DNA from: Spartobacteria bacterium
Lineage (GTDB): Bacteria > Verrucomicrobiota > Verrucomicrobiia > Chthoniobacterales > UBA10450
Assembly (NCBI GenBank): GCA_003134785.1
Contig: PLCN01000002.1
Coordinates: 310,219 to 374,218 of the forward strand
Length of the DNA: 64,000 nucleotides
Reading direction: 5' to 3'
Shown here: one piece after another, positions 8,719-17,890 of the stretch
Numbering within the stretch: position 1 is the stretch's first letter
Layout: each line of letters opens with the position of its first letter
Made by a program: the position numbers and the translations under genes
The notes under the pieces: generated by a model
Told to the model about the DNA's origin: nothing
The model's input: the letters and a program-made list of their open reading frames with translations, nothing else
The model's database searches: none

Positions 8719-11700
8719 TCAGTGAAAGAGATGGAAGTCAGCTGGAAGCAGGGCCTGAGTGATTTGATCGTCAGGATCGTCAGGATCGGCTGGTCGATTC
8801 GCGATTCGTCCCGAACCGAGTGGCGTGTCGTTCACGGCAACCTTCGCCGGCGGCGGAGCAATCGGCGGCTGACCTTTTGCCTTGAGGGCATCGTTTAGCG
8901 CCGGCAAATCCTTCGCGAGAAGTTGCTCGAACTCCTTTGTCACATCGTCCAGTTCCTTCCGCAGCGCGTCGGTGCGGGCAATCTGGTAATCCCCCGGTTT
9001 GCCTTCATAGCTTAGGATCGCGCCATAAAGTTGGTCGGTATGTTCGCGCAGCCGTTCTTCGCCTGTGATCGCGCCGCCCTCGGTCGTGGCCACGATTTTC
9101 TTGCGCACGGCATCTACCTTCGCGTCGAAATCCGAGATCGTTTTGCGTAACGCATCGCCTTCCGGCAGCGCGCCGCCGCCCTTGGCCAAGCTTGCGCGCA
9201 GCATGAGAATGCGATCCATCACCGCGCTCTCATCGCCAAACAACGCGTGCACTTTCATCGCCGCGTCGAACTGCGCTTTGCGATCCGCTTCGTTGAATTT
9301 CACCCGGCGATCGAGCCCGATCGTGAGTTTCGTTTCGGAAACTTTTCCGGCTTTCGTCATCCGAACCGTGTAAACGCCCGGCAAAAAACGTGGGCCTCGG
9401 GTGCCGGCGAAGGCAAGCTGCGCCGCGGGCGGAACCCGGGGCGGTTTCGCGTGCATGCTCCAGGTGACGCGATTCAATCCGGGACGTTTGCTCGCGGGCA
9501 GGTCGTCCACTACTCGCCCCGATGCATCCAGCACTTCGATCTTGAGTTTGCCGAAGAGATGACGGGAGCGCTGATAGTAAGTGATGACTGCGGCGTCCGG
9601 CGGATTGTCTCCAGTAAAGGTGGCCGCGCCCTCGGGCCACCCTCCGTTGGCCTCGATCCGCTGCTGCACCGGGCGCGCCGAAACGAAGCTGGCTTCCTGG
9701 GTCAGCAAATCAGCCGTGAGCGCGCGCAAGGGCGTGATGTCATCGATGATCCAGATGCCGCGTCCGTGAGTGGCCAGAACGAGATCGTTCTCCCGCGGAT
9801 GAATTGCGAGATCGCGCACGGCCACGGCCGGAAAGCGACCGCCCTTGAATTGCGCCCAGGCTTTGCCGCCATCGATGGAAACGAAGAGCCCGAACTCCGT
9901 GCCGAGGAATAATAGATTTGGCCTAACGAGATCTTCCTTGATGACGTGGGCGTATCCGCGCACGCCCTTGACCTCTTGCGCGGTGACGAGCGGCGTCCAG
10001 GTTTTGCCGTAGTCCGCGGTGCGAAAAACATAAGGCGCAAGATCGCCGAAAGTATGGCGATCGAATGCGGCGTAGGCCGTGCCCGCATCGAAGTTGCCCG
10101 CCTGGACCCAGCTGACCCAGGAATTTTTCGGCAGGCCCGGGACCTTATCGACGACGTTGCTCCAGTTCTTCCCGCCATCGCGCGTGACCTGAACGTTGCC
10201 GTCATCCGTGCCAACCCAGATGACTTGCTTGTCTTTGGGCGACTCGCTGATCGAGTAAATCGTCGTGTGCATTTCAGCCGCCGAGTTGTCGATGGTGACA
10301 CCGCCGGATTGCTCCTGCCGCTGCTTCTGCGGATCGTTCGTGCTCAAATCCGGCGAAATGCGGTCCCAGGTCTGGCCGTGATCGCGCGAGCGAAAGAGAA
10401 ACTGCGCGCCGATGTAGACGGTGCCTTTTTCCGTGGGAGACAACGCGATCGGCGTGTTCCAATTCCAGCGCAGCTTCTCCTTGTAGTTCGCCTTCGGCTG
10501 GATGTCGCGCGCCTCATGCGTGTAGCGATTCACGCGGCCGACATTTCCGCCCTGCGCTTCGGCATACAGATAGTCGGGATCGGCGGGATCGGAAAACATC
10601 CAGAACCCGTCGCCGCCGAACATGTTTTCCCACTGCGAATTGGCGATGCCGCCGGGATATTGCGACTGGCCGACCCAGGAACTGTTGTCCTGCAAACCAC
10701 CGTAAACTCGGAACGGATCGTTGTCGTCGAGACTGACGTGATAAAATTGAGAGACGGGAAGGTTCTCGCCCTTCCACCATTTGCTGCCGCCGTTATACGA
10801 ATACCACATCCCGCCGTCGTCCCCGGAGGCGACGGTCTGCGGATTGGTCGGGTCGATCCAGACATCGTGCAGATCGCCGTGCGCTCCCTGGAAACCGCCC
10901 ACCACCGTGAAACTCTTGCCCGCGTCTTCGCTCAGGATCAACGGACCGTCGGTCTTGAAAACGCGATCCGGATTTTTCGGATCGACGATCAGGTTCGCAA
11001 AGTAGAACGGACGCCAGACCATCCAATTGCTTTTGTCGCGCTTGTCCCATGTCGCGCCGCCGTCGTCGGAAACAAAGAGCGCGCTGTCAGTGGATTCGAC
11101 AAAGCAGTAAACGCGTTTCGCGTTCGACGGCGCGATCGCGATCGCGAGACGCCCGTATGGCTTCTTCGGAAATCCTTTGCTGTTCTCGGGCGTAACTTCC
11201 GTCCAGGTCGCCCCGGCGTCGGCCGTGCGGAATAATCCGCTGCCGGAAGGTTTATCGGGACCGTCGCCGCCGGAGCGGAACTCCCAGCCTTTGCGCCGGA
11301 AATCCCACATGGCCGCGAACATCTTGTTCGGATCGGTCGGATCGACCGCGATCGCCGACGCGCCTGTGGAGAGATTCGCTCCCTTCAAAATAAGATTCCA
11401 GGTCTTGCCGCCGTCCGCTGTTTTGTAGAGACCACGATCCGGCGAATCGCTCCAAAGCGCGCCCGGCACCGCGGCGAAAACCGTGTCGCTGCTCGTGGGA
11501 CTGACGACGATTTTCGCGACGCGCTCGGAGTTCGGCAGCCCGGCGGAATTCCAGGTCTCGCCGCCGTCGATGGATTTGTAGATTCCATTCCCGACCGAAA
11601 CGCTGTTGCGCGTCCACGATTCGCCCGTGCCGACCCAAACATTCTTTGAGTTCTTGGGATCGAGCGCGATCGCGCCGATCGATTGCACCGGTTGTTCGTC

Positions 11701-11958
11701 GAAAACCGGCTTGTAACGCGTGCCGCCATCTTCCGATTTCCAAACGCCGCCGCTGGCCGCGCCGACGAAGAGCGTAATTTTGCCGGATGGTTCGCGTGAG
11801 GCCGCGATGGCGGAAATGCGTCCGCTCATGGTGGCTGAGCCAATGTTGCGCGCTCCGAGACCGGAGATGGTGGAAGAATTATACGGCGCTTGTTGAGCGC
11901 CAATGGCCACGCCAGCGCAACCGAGCGCGGTGAAAAGAATGAAATTTGGAAAACGCAT
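8719..11958 (-). CDS. Large secreted BNR/VPS10-like beta-propeller protein
   Basis: This 1079-residue protein has a signal peptide (MRFPNFILFTALGCAGVAIGA) and many Asp-box/BNR-type units such as SEDGGTRYKPV, SIDGGETWNSA, TADGGKTWNLIL, SDDGGATWDKR and TRDGGKNWSNV. These mark sialidase/sortilin-type beta-propellers (about residues 40-740). The remainder contains an Ig-like segment (LDASGRVVDDLPAS) and a helical C-terminus. Such proteins are abundant in Acidobacteriota and Verrucomicrobiota and are annotated as glycosyl hydrolase or VPS10-domain proteins, usually without proven activity. It follows the LolA-like gene by five bases, which suggests one operon. Confidence 0.85.
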   Translation of the reverse strand: MRFPNFILFTALGCAGVAIGAQQAPYNSSTISGLGARNIGSATMSGRISAIAASREPSGKITLFVGAASGGVWKSEDGGTRYKPVFDEQPVQSIGAIALDPKNSKNVWVGTGESWTRNSVSVGNGIYKSIDGGETWNSAGLPNSERVAKIVVSPTSSDTVFAAVPGALWSDSPDRGLYKTADGGKTWNLILKGANLSTGASAIAVDPTDPNKMFAAMWDFRRKGWEFRSGGDGPDKPSGSGLFRTADAGATWTEVTPENSKGFPKKPYGRLAIAIAPSNAKRVYCFVESTDSALFVSDDGGATWDKRDKSNWMVWRPFYFANLIVDPKNPDRVFKTDGPLILSEDAGKSFTVVGGFQGAHGDLHDVWIDPTNPQTVASGDDGGMWYSYNGGSKWWKGENLPVSQFYHVSLDDNDPFRVYGGLQDNSSWVGQSQYPGGIANSQWENMFGGDGFWMFSDPADPDYLYAEAQGGNVGRVNRYTHEARDIQPKANYKEKLRWNWNTPIALSPTEKGTVYIGAQFLFRSRDHGQTWDRISPDLSTNDPQKQRQEQSGGVTIDNSAAEMHTTIYSISESPKDKQVIWVGTDDGNVQVTRDGGKNWSNVVDKVPGLPKNSWVSWVQAGNFDAGTAYAAFDRHTFGDLAPYVFRTADYGKTWTPLVTAQEVKGVRGYAHVIKEDLVRPNLLFLGTEFGLFVSIDGGKAWAQFKGGRFPAVAVRDLAIHPRENDLVLATHGRGIWIIDDITPLRALTADLLTQEASFVSARPVQQRIEANGGWPEGAATFTGDNPPDAAVITYYQRSRHLFGKLKIEVLDASGRVVDDLPASKRPGLNRVTWSMHAKPPRVPPAAQLAFAGTRGPRFLPGVYTVRMTKAGKVSETKLTIGLDRRVKFNEADRKAQFDAAMKVHALFGDESAVMDRILMLRASLAKGGGALPEGDALRKTISDFDAKVDAVRKKIVATTEGGAITGEERLREHTDQLYGAILSYEGKPGDYQIARTDALRKELDDVTKEFEQLLAKDLPALNDALKAKGQPPIAPPPAKVAVNDTPLGSGRIANRPADPDDPDDQITQALLPADFHLFH

Positions 11959-11963
11959 AAAAC

Positions 11964-12719
11964 TTATTTCGAAACGGTTGCTGGAAAATTGAAGACCGAG
12001 TCATCAACCGGAACGTTGACCTCGGCTTTCTCGAGAATGATTTTTTGTTTGTCGGTCGATCCCTTGGGGCCGGCCTCGATCGAGAACGGGAAAAAGACGC
12101 CGCCGATTTTTTCGTAATCGCCGAGATCGGTTTCCACTTCCACCTGCGCGCCCTGCTCGATCCGCTGGGTCACGATCCGAATCTCGAGAAAGTAATCCGG
12201 ATCAAGATAGACGTAGCTCACGTCGCCATTCTTCCGCACGACCTTCAACTTATGCGCCAGCGTGCCGTCGACATCTTCGGGACCGAGATACTCAACGGTG
12301 CTTCCCTTGGCCTGCCAATCCACCAGCGGTCCATCGATCTCGGCGTCTTCCACCAGCGACTTCGCGTCGTCCGCGGACATTTTCTCGGGATCTTTGCGTC
12401 CGCCGAACGGAGAAATTTTCCAGCCTTCTGTCCCGTTGTAAGCCTGCACCAGGGTCATCCCTTGGAGACTCGCTTCCGTCCGTATCTCGCCTGGTATTTT
12501 TTTTGTTTGGACGTAAGCCAACTCGAGCTGGCCCTGGTTGACGAGCATCTTGCCCTGAAAGCGGATCGACTTCACGGCGCGCAACGCGTCGGCGCCTCCT
12601 TTGGCCTCGATGTTTTTCGCCACCAAAGCATCGACGGTGAATGATTTTAGTTCCTGCGCGCTCAGGACCGGCGCGACCAACGAGAACGCCAGAAGAAAAA
12701 AGACAAAACGTTTTTCCAT
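11964..12719 (-). CDS. Secreted LolA-like (lipoprotein-sorting fold) protein
   Basis: The ATG at 12719 gives a signal peptide (MEKRFVFFLLAFSLVAPVLSA) and 251 residues in all. The mature part starts with VDALVAKNIEAKGGADALRAV, a sequence type common at the start of outer-membrane lipoprotein-sorting-like proteins. The strand pattern then includes GTEGWKISPFGG, VSYVYLDPDYFLEIRI and GGVFFPFSIEA. It probably binds lipid or peptide in the periplasm. It lies five bases upstream of the BNR-repeat gene, so the two are probably co-expressed. Confidence 0.75.
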   Translation of the reverse strand: MEKRFVFFLLAFSLVAPVLSAQELKSFTVDALVAKNIEAKGGADALRAVKSIRFQGKMLVNQGQLELAYVQTKKIPGEIRTEASLQGMTLVQAYNGTEGWKISPFGGRKDPEKMSADDAKSLVEDAEIDGPLVDWQAKGSTVEYLGPEDVDGTLAHKLKVVRKNGDVSYVYLDPDYFLEIRIVTQRIEQGAQVEVETDLGDYEKIGGVFFPFSIEAGPKGSTDKQKIILEKAEVNVPVDDSVFNFPATVSK

Positions 12720-12862
12720 AAAGCTTGATCGAAAAATCGACGGCAATTTATTTTGCCGCCGGACGCGGAACCATGCCAGATGCGAACGTCCTCAGCAATC
12801 GCGACATTCTTACAAAAGCGAAAGCTTGAATCGGCCGGGCGGGCGCGTTAGTTCTCGCATAC

Positions 12863-13597
12863 GTGAACGGCCAGCCACCATCAGTCCCGCCTCCTCCTCC
12901 TCCAGCGCCCGTTCCACCGACGCAAGTTGTCGTCCTGCCGCCTCAAGGCATGGGTTGTTTTGCCAAGGGATGTCTCACGATTCTGATTCTGGGATTTCTG
13001 CTCATCGCGGGTGTCGTCGGAAGCGGCTGGTATGTTTTTACCAAGATGGTCAACAACCTGACTTCCACCGCGCCGTCGGATGTGCGGATGGAGCAGCCGA
13101 GCGATGCTCAATATCAGAACGCCGAAACCTTGCTCACCCGGCTGAACAACGCGACCGACGCGAACGAGGAGACTACGGTGGAATTCACCAGCGCGGATCT
13201 AAACGCGCTCATGGCGCGGGATGAAGATTTCAAGGAATTTCGAGGCCGGGCCCGTGTCGATATCGCCGACTCGATGATGACGATCTCATTGAGCGTGCCG
13301 CTCGATTTCTTTCGCTGGCGGAGGACGAGAGGGCGTTGGTTCAACGGCACCGCCCGTTTCAGTTTCGTCTATTCCTCGGGCCAATTTCGCGTCGAGCTCG
13401 AATCGGCTGAGGCGGGCGGCCACCGTCTGGCCGGGAAATTTCTGACCGACACCTTCATGTCATCCTTTAATGATGGCCTGAACGAGGGCTTCCAGGAAAA
13501 GCGGGGCGATTACGCCGGAGGAGAAAACTTCTGGCGGCACGTGAAAAGCATCTCGCTCTCAGGTGACAAGATGGTGGTGACGACTCAAGCGCGGTAG
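12863..13597 (+). CDS. Hypothetical single-pass membrane protein
   Basis: The GTG start gives 244 residues: a Pro-rich cytoplasmic segment (PPSVPPPPPPAPVPPTQ), one transmembrane helix (CLTILILGFLLIAGVVGSGW, about 37-57) and an external domain of about 180 residues. The latter contains VEFTSADLNALMARDEDF and DKMVVTTQAR. I recognise no named family. It is followed directly by a large palindromic repeat. Confidence 0.65.
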   Translation: MNGQPPSVPPPPPPAPVPPTQVVVLPPQGMGCFAKGCLTILILGFLLIAGVVGSGWYVFTKMVNNLTSTAPSDVRMEQPSDAQYQNAETLLTRLNNATDANEETTVEFTSADLNALMARDEDFKEFRGRARVDIADSMMTISLSVPLDFFRWRRTRGRWFNGTARFSFVYSSGQFRVELESAEAGGHRLAGKFLTDTFMSSFNDGLNEGFQEKRGDYAGGENFWRHVKSISLSGDKMVVTTQAR

Positions 13598-13607
13598 TTT
13601 TACGCCC

Positions 13608-13767
13608 CTGTCATCCCGAGCCGCGCAGACGGCGAGGGACCTCACAATTGCTCACCCGTTAGCTTGCGCCAAAAGCACAACGTCCATCGATTCGACGATG
13701 TGGGGCGCAAGCTAATCGGCACTTCGACTGTGAGGTCCCTCGCCGTCTGCGCGGCTCGGGATGACAG
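13608..13767. repeat. Perfect 39-bp inverted repeat with nested 12-bp palindrome
   Basis: The arms at 13608-13646 and 13729-13767 are exact reverse complements (ctgtcatcccgagccgcgca... / ...gggatgacag). A second inverted pair, ttagcttgcgcc (13659-13670) and ggcgcaagctaa (13704-13715), lies inside. The GTCATCCCGAGC...GAGGGACCTCAC word family is a known kind of dispersed extragenic palindrome in soil bacteria. Lying between convergent genes, it could also serve as a bidirectional terminator or attract REP-associated transposases. Confidence 0.9.
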
Positions 13768-13781
13768 CGCTTTGGTTGCGT

Positions 13782-14798
13782 CTACTTCGCGCGAGTTACG
13801 GCGCGTTCATTGATCTCGCGAAAAGCGCCTGCTGCGATTTCGAACGAGCGCAGGCGCGCGGCGTGATCGAAAATCTGCGCGGTGGCGATGACTTCGTCCG
13901 CTCCCGTTTCATCGAGCAACTCTTCCAGCCGGCGCTGCACCGTTTCCGGCGACCCGACCGCGGAGAATCGGGTCCGTTGTTCGACGGTACGCCGCTCGGC
14001 CGGACTCCAAAGCCCATCCATGCTCTCGACCGGCTGCGGAAGTTTTCCTGGATTCCCGCGAACCAGATTCAGGAACATCAACTGCGCTGAAGTCATCAGC
14101 CGGCGCGCTTCGGCATCGGTGTCCGCGGCGAAAATGCCAACGCCAATCATGACGTGTGGCCTAACGAGTGCATCCGAGGGCGTGAATTCGCGCCGGTAAA
14201 TCTCGAGCGCGGCGCGAAGATACTCCGGCGCGAAATGTGACGCGAAGGCGAAAGGAAGTCCGAGTTCCGCGGCGAGGCGTGCGCTGAAATCGCTCGAGCC
14301 GAGAAGATAAAGCGGAACGTTCAAGCCGGCGCCGGGAACCGCCACCACCGCCTGACCGGATGCGGCCGGACGGAAGTACGATTGCAGCTCAAGCACGTCC
14401 TGCGGAAAAGTGTCACCGCTGCTGCCGAGGTAACGGCGCAACGCCCGCGCAGTGAGCTGATCGCTGCCCGGCGCGCGGCCAAGACCGAGATCGATGCGGC
14501 CAGGGTAAAGCGATTCGAGCGTTCCGAACTGTTCGGCGATGACGAGCGGCGCGTGGTTCGGAAGCATAATGCCGCCGGCGCCGACACGAATGCTTTTTGT
14601 TTTGCCCGCGACATGACCGATGACGACCGAAGTGGCGGCACTGGCGATGCCCGGAAGATTGTGATGTTCGGCCAGCCAATAGCGATGATAACCCCACTCT
14701 TCTGCGTGCTGCGCGAGATCGACTGTGTTTCTGAAAGCGAGCTTGGCATCGCCGCCGTCGACGATGGGAGAAAGATCGAGAACGGAAGGAAGAATCAC
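13782..14798 (-). CDS. LLM-class flavin-dependent (luciferase-like) monooxygenase
   Basis: This 338-residue protein (GTG start) belongs to the bacterial luciferase-like TIM-barrel oxidoreductases that use reduced flavin. It shows the subgroup start [12 protein letters not shown], then [40 protein letters not shown] and [14 protein letters not shown], which are conserved in the MsnO8-type subgroup. The substrate cannot be predicted. It stands alone between two inverted repeats. Confidence 0.92.
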   Translation of the reverse strand: MILPSVLDLSPIVDGGDAKLAFRNTVDLAQHAEEWGYHRYWLAEHHNLPGIASAATSVVIGHVAGKTKSIRVGAGGIMLPNHAPLVIAEQFGTLESLYPGRIDLGLGRAPGSDQLTARALRRYLGSSGDTFPQDVLELQSYFRPAASGQAVVAVPGAGLNVPLYLLGSSDFSARLAAELGLPFAFASHFAPEYLRAALEIYRREFTPSDALVRPHVMIGVGIFAADTDAEARRLMTSAQLMFLNLVRGNPGKLPQPVESMDGLWSPAERRTVEQRTRFSAVGSPETVQRRLEELLDETGADEVIATAQIFDHAARLRSFEIAAGAFREINERAVTRAK

Positions 14799-14800
14799 TC

Positions 14801-14874
14801 TTTAATGTAGAGGCGCTTGTGCCAAGCGCCTAGCCAATCGAACAGACGCTCGGCACAAGCGCCTCTACATTAAA
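14801..14874. repeat. Perfect 23-bp inverted repeat in the divergent promoter region
   Basis: The arms are tttaatgtagaggcgcttgt + gcc (14801-14823) and its exact complement at 14852-14874, with a 28-base loop. It sits just upstream of the oxidoreductase start and about 60 bases before the EamA start. This is another dispersed-palindrome type (GTAGAGGCGCTTGTGCC), or a large cruciform or regulatory site. Confidence 0.85.
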
Positions 14875-14931
14875 AGCCTTTCGATCACGAGTTGACGTGG
14901 CCGTGAAAGCAGTTGCAACCCGAATGACCTG

Positions 14932-15879
14932 ATGCGCTCCTATGCGATGCCGGAGCGGAGGAAATTCGCCGTCATCGCCGCCTTCGTGGCGCTGTGCGTG
15001 ATCTGGAGTTCGACCTGGCTCGCCATCAAGGTGGGCCTGCGCGATCTCCCGCCTATTTCGTTCGTCGCGATTCGGTTTGTCATTGCGGTCGTCGTGCTTC
15101 TGGCGATCTCCGTCGGCCGCGTCCGATTGCTGCCGGCTCGGCGCGAGGATTTCAAGCTGCTCGCCTACACCGGCGTGCTCATGTTCGCGGTAAACTACGC
15201 ACTGCTTTTCTGGGCGGAACTATATGTGTCGTCCGGTTTGTCGGCGGTGTTACAGGCGACCATTCCAATCTTCGGGATGGTCTTCGCGCATTTTCTTCTA
15301 CCCAGCGAACCTCTCCGGTGGCAACGCGTCGTCGGGGCTGTCCTCGCCATCGGCGGCGTTGCGGTCATCTGTTCGCGGCTGCTCGATTTCGGAGGACTCC
15401 TCGCGTTTTGGGGCGGAGTCGCGATCGTCTTCGGCGCAGCGGGCGCGGCATTCTCGAACGTGCTGCTGAAAAAACGCGCGCTCCAACTCGCGCCGGCCAT
15501 GATCGCCGCCTGGCAGATGATCTTCGGCGTGATCCCATTACTTGTGACCGGGTTCATCGTCGACGGAAATCCGTTGCATTTGCACTGGACGAAGACCGCC
15601 GTCTTCTGCCTGTTCTATCTTGCGGTGCCGGGATCGGCGCTCGCATTTCTGCTTCTCTATTGGCTACTGCCGCGGATGTCGGTCACGAATCTGCAAACCA
15701 TCTCGCTCATCACGCCGCCCGGCGCCGTGGCGTTCGGTTGGTTGCTTGGGGGCGAAACATTCCCGCTCTGGTCGCTCGCGGGTGGCGTGCTGGTGCTCGC
15801 GGGCGTCTGGATGATTTTCCGAAGGGTCCAACCCGCCGAGCTTCACGACGAGTGCGAGACAGCGGTCCCGCAGGGTTAA
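14932..15879 (+). CDS. EamA-family (DMT superfamily) membrane transporter
   Basis: This 315-residue protein has about ten hydrophobic segments in two EamA repeats. The first repeat opens with FVALCVIWSSTWLAIKVGL and PPISFVAIRF, and the second includes AFWGGVAIVFGAAGAAFSNVLLKKRA and PGAVAFGWLLGGETFPLWSLAGGVLVLAGVW. The family exports small metabolites such as amino acids. The second ATG at 14947 (MPERRKFAV) is an equally good start. Confidence 0.9.
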   Translation: MRSYAMPERRKFAVIAAFVALCVIWSSTWLAIKVGLRDLPPISFVAIRFVIAVVVLLAISVGRVRLLPARREDFKLLAYTGVLMFAVNYALLFWAELYVSSGLSAVLQATIPIFGMVFAHFLLPSEPLRWQRVVGAVLAIGGVAVICSRLLDFGGLLAFWGGVAIVFGAAGAAFSNVLLKKRALQLAPAMIAAWQMIFGVIPLLVTGFIVDGNPLHLHWTKTAVFCLFYLAVPGSALAFLLLYWLLPRMSVTNLQTISLITPPGAVAFGWLLGGETFPLWSLAGGVLVLAGVWMIFRRVQPAELHDECETAVPQG

Positions 15880-15881
15880 GA

Positions 15882-15967
15882 CCTGCTCCTGATCTTACTC
15901 ATGATCATCTCCGAGCCGGCGCGGAGAAGGAAAAGATCAGGATTAGGATCAAGATCATGAGCAGGAG
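15882..15967. terminator. Inverted repeats between EamA gene and thyA, terminator-like
   Basis: The words tgctcctgatctt and aaagatcagga, and tcatgatc with gatcatga, form overlapping inverted pairs in the 160-base gap. They may act as a terminator of the transporter gene. There is no clear U-run, so the call is tentative. Confidence 0.35.
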
Positions 15968-16042
15968 TAGAAGCGCGGTCCCCTTGCTACATCAAAATGA
16001 TAAATTGAATCGGCCTCTTTGAAGCGTTTATCTCAGAGACGC

Positions 16043-16837
16043 ATGCGCCAATACCACGATCTGCTTCGGCTTGTGCTCGAACACGGACAGCCGCGCATGG
16101 ACCGAACCGGCACGGGAACACTCTCCGTTTTCGGTGCGCAAACGCGGTTAGATTTGCGCGAAAGATTTCCGCTGCTCACCACCAAGAAGCTGCATCTCAA
16201 GTCGATCATCTACGAGTTGCTCTGGTTCCTGCGCGGCGACACGAACGTCCGCTATCTGAATGAACACGGCGTCACGATCTGGGATGAGTGGGCCGACGAA
16301 AAAGGAAATCTCGGCCGCATCTACGGCGCGCAATGGACCGACTGGCACCGCGCCGATGGAGCGGTCGTCAACCAGATCGACGCCGTCATTGATGAGATCA
16401 AAAAAAATCCCGCGAGCCGGCGCCTCATCGTGAGCGCATGGAATGTCGCCGAGCTGGACCAGATGGCACTCGCTCCCTGCCACGTGCTCTTTCAATTCTA
16501 CGTTCAGGACGGCGAGCTGAGCTGTCAGCTTTATCAACGCAGCGCCGATCTTTTTCTCGGCGTTCCGTTCAACATCGCTTCCTACGCCCTGCTCACATTG
16601 ATGGTCGCGCAGGTCTGCGATCTGCGGCCCGGCGAATTCGTCCACACCTTCGGCGATCTGCACCTTTACCGAAACCATCTCGACCAGGCACGCGAGCAAC
16701 TCACTCGCGAGTTTCGTCCGCTCCCGCGCATGCAGCTGAATCCCGCGGTGAAAGATATTCACGATTTCCGATTCGAGGATTTCATTCTCACCGAATACGA
16801 TCCGCATCCGGCGATCAAAGCGCCGATCTCGATATGA
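16043..16837 (+). CDS. thyA: Thymidylate synthase
   Basis: This cytosolic enzyme methylates dUMP to dTMP using methylene-tetrahydrofolate. The ATG at 16043 ([15 protein letters not shown]) gives 264 residues, the typical length. The TTG at 16019 offered by the track would add eight residues. Diagnostic motifs are [12 protein letters not shown], the catalytic-Cys segment [10 protein letters not shown], the folate/dUMP motif [16 protein letters not shown] and the LHLYRNH end. No dihydrofolate reductase gene follows. The stop overlaps the ATG of a methyltransferase remnant (ATGA). Confidence 0.96.
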   Translation: MRQYHDLLRLVLEHGQPRMDRTGTGTLSVFGAQTRLDLRERFPLLTTKKLHLKSIIYELLWFLRGDTNVRYLNEHGVTIWDEWADEKGNLGRIYGAQWTDWHRADGAVVNQIDAVIDEIKKNPASRRLIVSAWNVAELDQMALAPCHVLFQFYVQDGELSCQLYQRSADLFLGVPFNIASYALLTLMVAQVCDLRPGEFVHTFGDLHLYRNHLDQAREQLTREFRPLPRMQLNPAVKDIHDFRFEDFILTEYDPHPAIKAPISI

Positions 16838-16970
16838 AACTCTCGCTTCCCGCGGTTCTTGGGCTGACCTATTTCTTGTCGGAATTGGTTCTCGCCTTCA
16901 CCCGACGATCGAGCGCCAAGACCGTGTCGAAAGACGCCAATTCGCTTCGAGTTCTCTGGGTCGCCCCCAG
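16834..16970 (+). pseudogene. N-terminal fragment of an isoprenylcysteine-methyltransferase-like membrane protein
   Basis: An ATG overlapping the thyA stop begins [20 protein letters not shown] followed by AFTRRS and NSLRVLWVA, the recognisable start of ICMT/NnrU-type membrane methyltransferases. After about 45 codons the similarity ends and the frame runs into the tail of the opposite-strand VOC gene. All catalytic parts are missing. An intact ICMT-like gene exists at 24096-24686, but its N-terminus differs. I infer a deletion that removed most of this gene. Confidence 0.6.
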
Positions 16971-16984
16971 AGATTCGCGAGAAA

Positions 16985-17397
16985 CTAACGACGCCTGGAC
17001 TTCTTCTTCGTCGCTCGAGCGGTGGTCCGTTTCGTCGCGCGTTTCGCCAAGCTCATCGGCTCCGGCCTCGCGTGACGCGGCTGATAGACGCCGAGTTTCC
17101 ACCACCGGGTAGCGTGAATTGCGAGAGCAAGCCCCAGCCTTGATCGTCCACCGGCCCGCAAGCGATGCCGTTCTTCTTCATCTGCGCGACGAACACTTCG
17201 ATGTCGTCACACATCAGATAAAACTCGTGCTGATCATTCTTATCGGATGGGTGGATAGCGACTTCCGCCGGCGGCAATCCGAAGATCAGCCATCCATGGC
17301 CAACGTCGACCTTGGTCAACTTGAGGATATCCCGCAGGAAAGCGCGGTCGGCCTCCGGATTCCTGCTGTAAATGATTGAATGGGCTCCGGAGATCAT
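16985..17397 (-). pseudogene. VOC-family (glyoxalase/bleomycin resistance fold) protein with a frameshift near the C-terminus
   Basis: The 114-residue track ORF (17053-17397) has a normal VOC fold: SIIYSRNPEADRAFLRDILKL, HGWLIFGLPPAEVAIHPS, HEFYLMCDDIEVFVAQMK and GLLSQFTLPGGG. The final strand should read like KLGVYQPRH. That sequence is present one base out of frame, continuing HARPEPMSLAKRAT to a Lys/Arg-rich end with a stop at 16985. One A appears to be missing from the run at 17095-17097. This is either a real frameshift or a homopolymer error. Restored, the protein would be 137 residues. Confidence 0.7.
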
Positions 17398-17428
17398 GGC
17401 GAAGTTTCATGAAAGATAGCCCTGGCGT

Positions 17429-17869
17429 CTACCCCGATCGCGCGACAAAAATTCCTTCGAACTCAGCCGCGGCTTGGCCTTCTTCCACTACGTTTACGTG
17501 AAGGGTGATCCGTGCCTTGCCCTTCTCGGAAAATTGAGTTCGAAACGCGGTCCATTCATCCGCGCCGGGCCGCCGACAAATCGCGACGATCTTCTCGCGC
17601 ACGGGCCGCAGAAATCGAATCGAGCTCTCGGCGACAACCACGTGGACTGCCGGGTCGCCGCGCAGCTCAAGCCAGAGCAACCCGTAAGCAGCCAGGGTGG
17701 CCACCGCGTTGATGCTTCCGCCGAAGGCCGTGCCCAGATGATTCGAGTTCAGCGCGACTGGCGCGTCGATCACGAATCCATTTTCATCGTGGGCCGCCAC
17801 CCGCACGCCCATCGCGCGGGTGATCGGGATTTGCTCGTGAAGATATTTCTCCGCCTCGGAGGTTGTCAT
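17429..17869 (-). CDS. YiiD_C-type hotdog thioesterase
   Basis: This 146-residue protein has the hotdog-fold layout of the thioesterase domain found at the C-terminus of YiiD: IPITRAMGVRVAAHDENGFVIDAPVALNSNHLGTAFGGSINAVATLAAYGLL. The NxNHxGTAFGGS segment is its signature. It would hydrolyse an acyl-CoA or related thioester in the cytosol, but the substrate is unknown. It lies 21 bases downstream of the MetX-like hydrolase start-side neighbour's stop-side region on the opposite order, that is, the hydrolase gene ends at 17891 just upstream in the same direction. Confidence 0.85.
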   Translation of the reverse strand: MTTSEAEKYLHEQIPITRAMGVRVAAHDENGFVIDAPVALNSNHLGTAFGGSINAVATLAAYGLLWLELRGDPAVHVVVAESSIRFLRPVREKIVAICRRPGADEWTAFRTQFSEKGKARITLHVNVVEEGQAAAEFEGIFVARSG

Positions 17870-17890
17870 CCTGAGCGTCAGTCCAAGAAT

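Noticed and set aside
9946-11235. 429-residue plus-strand ORF inside the BNR-repeat gene
   Set aside because: It is antisense to a gene with signal peptide and repeated Asp-box motifs; its own sequence has no domain.
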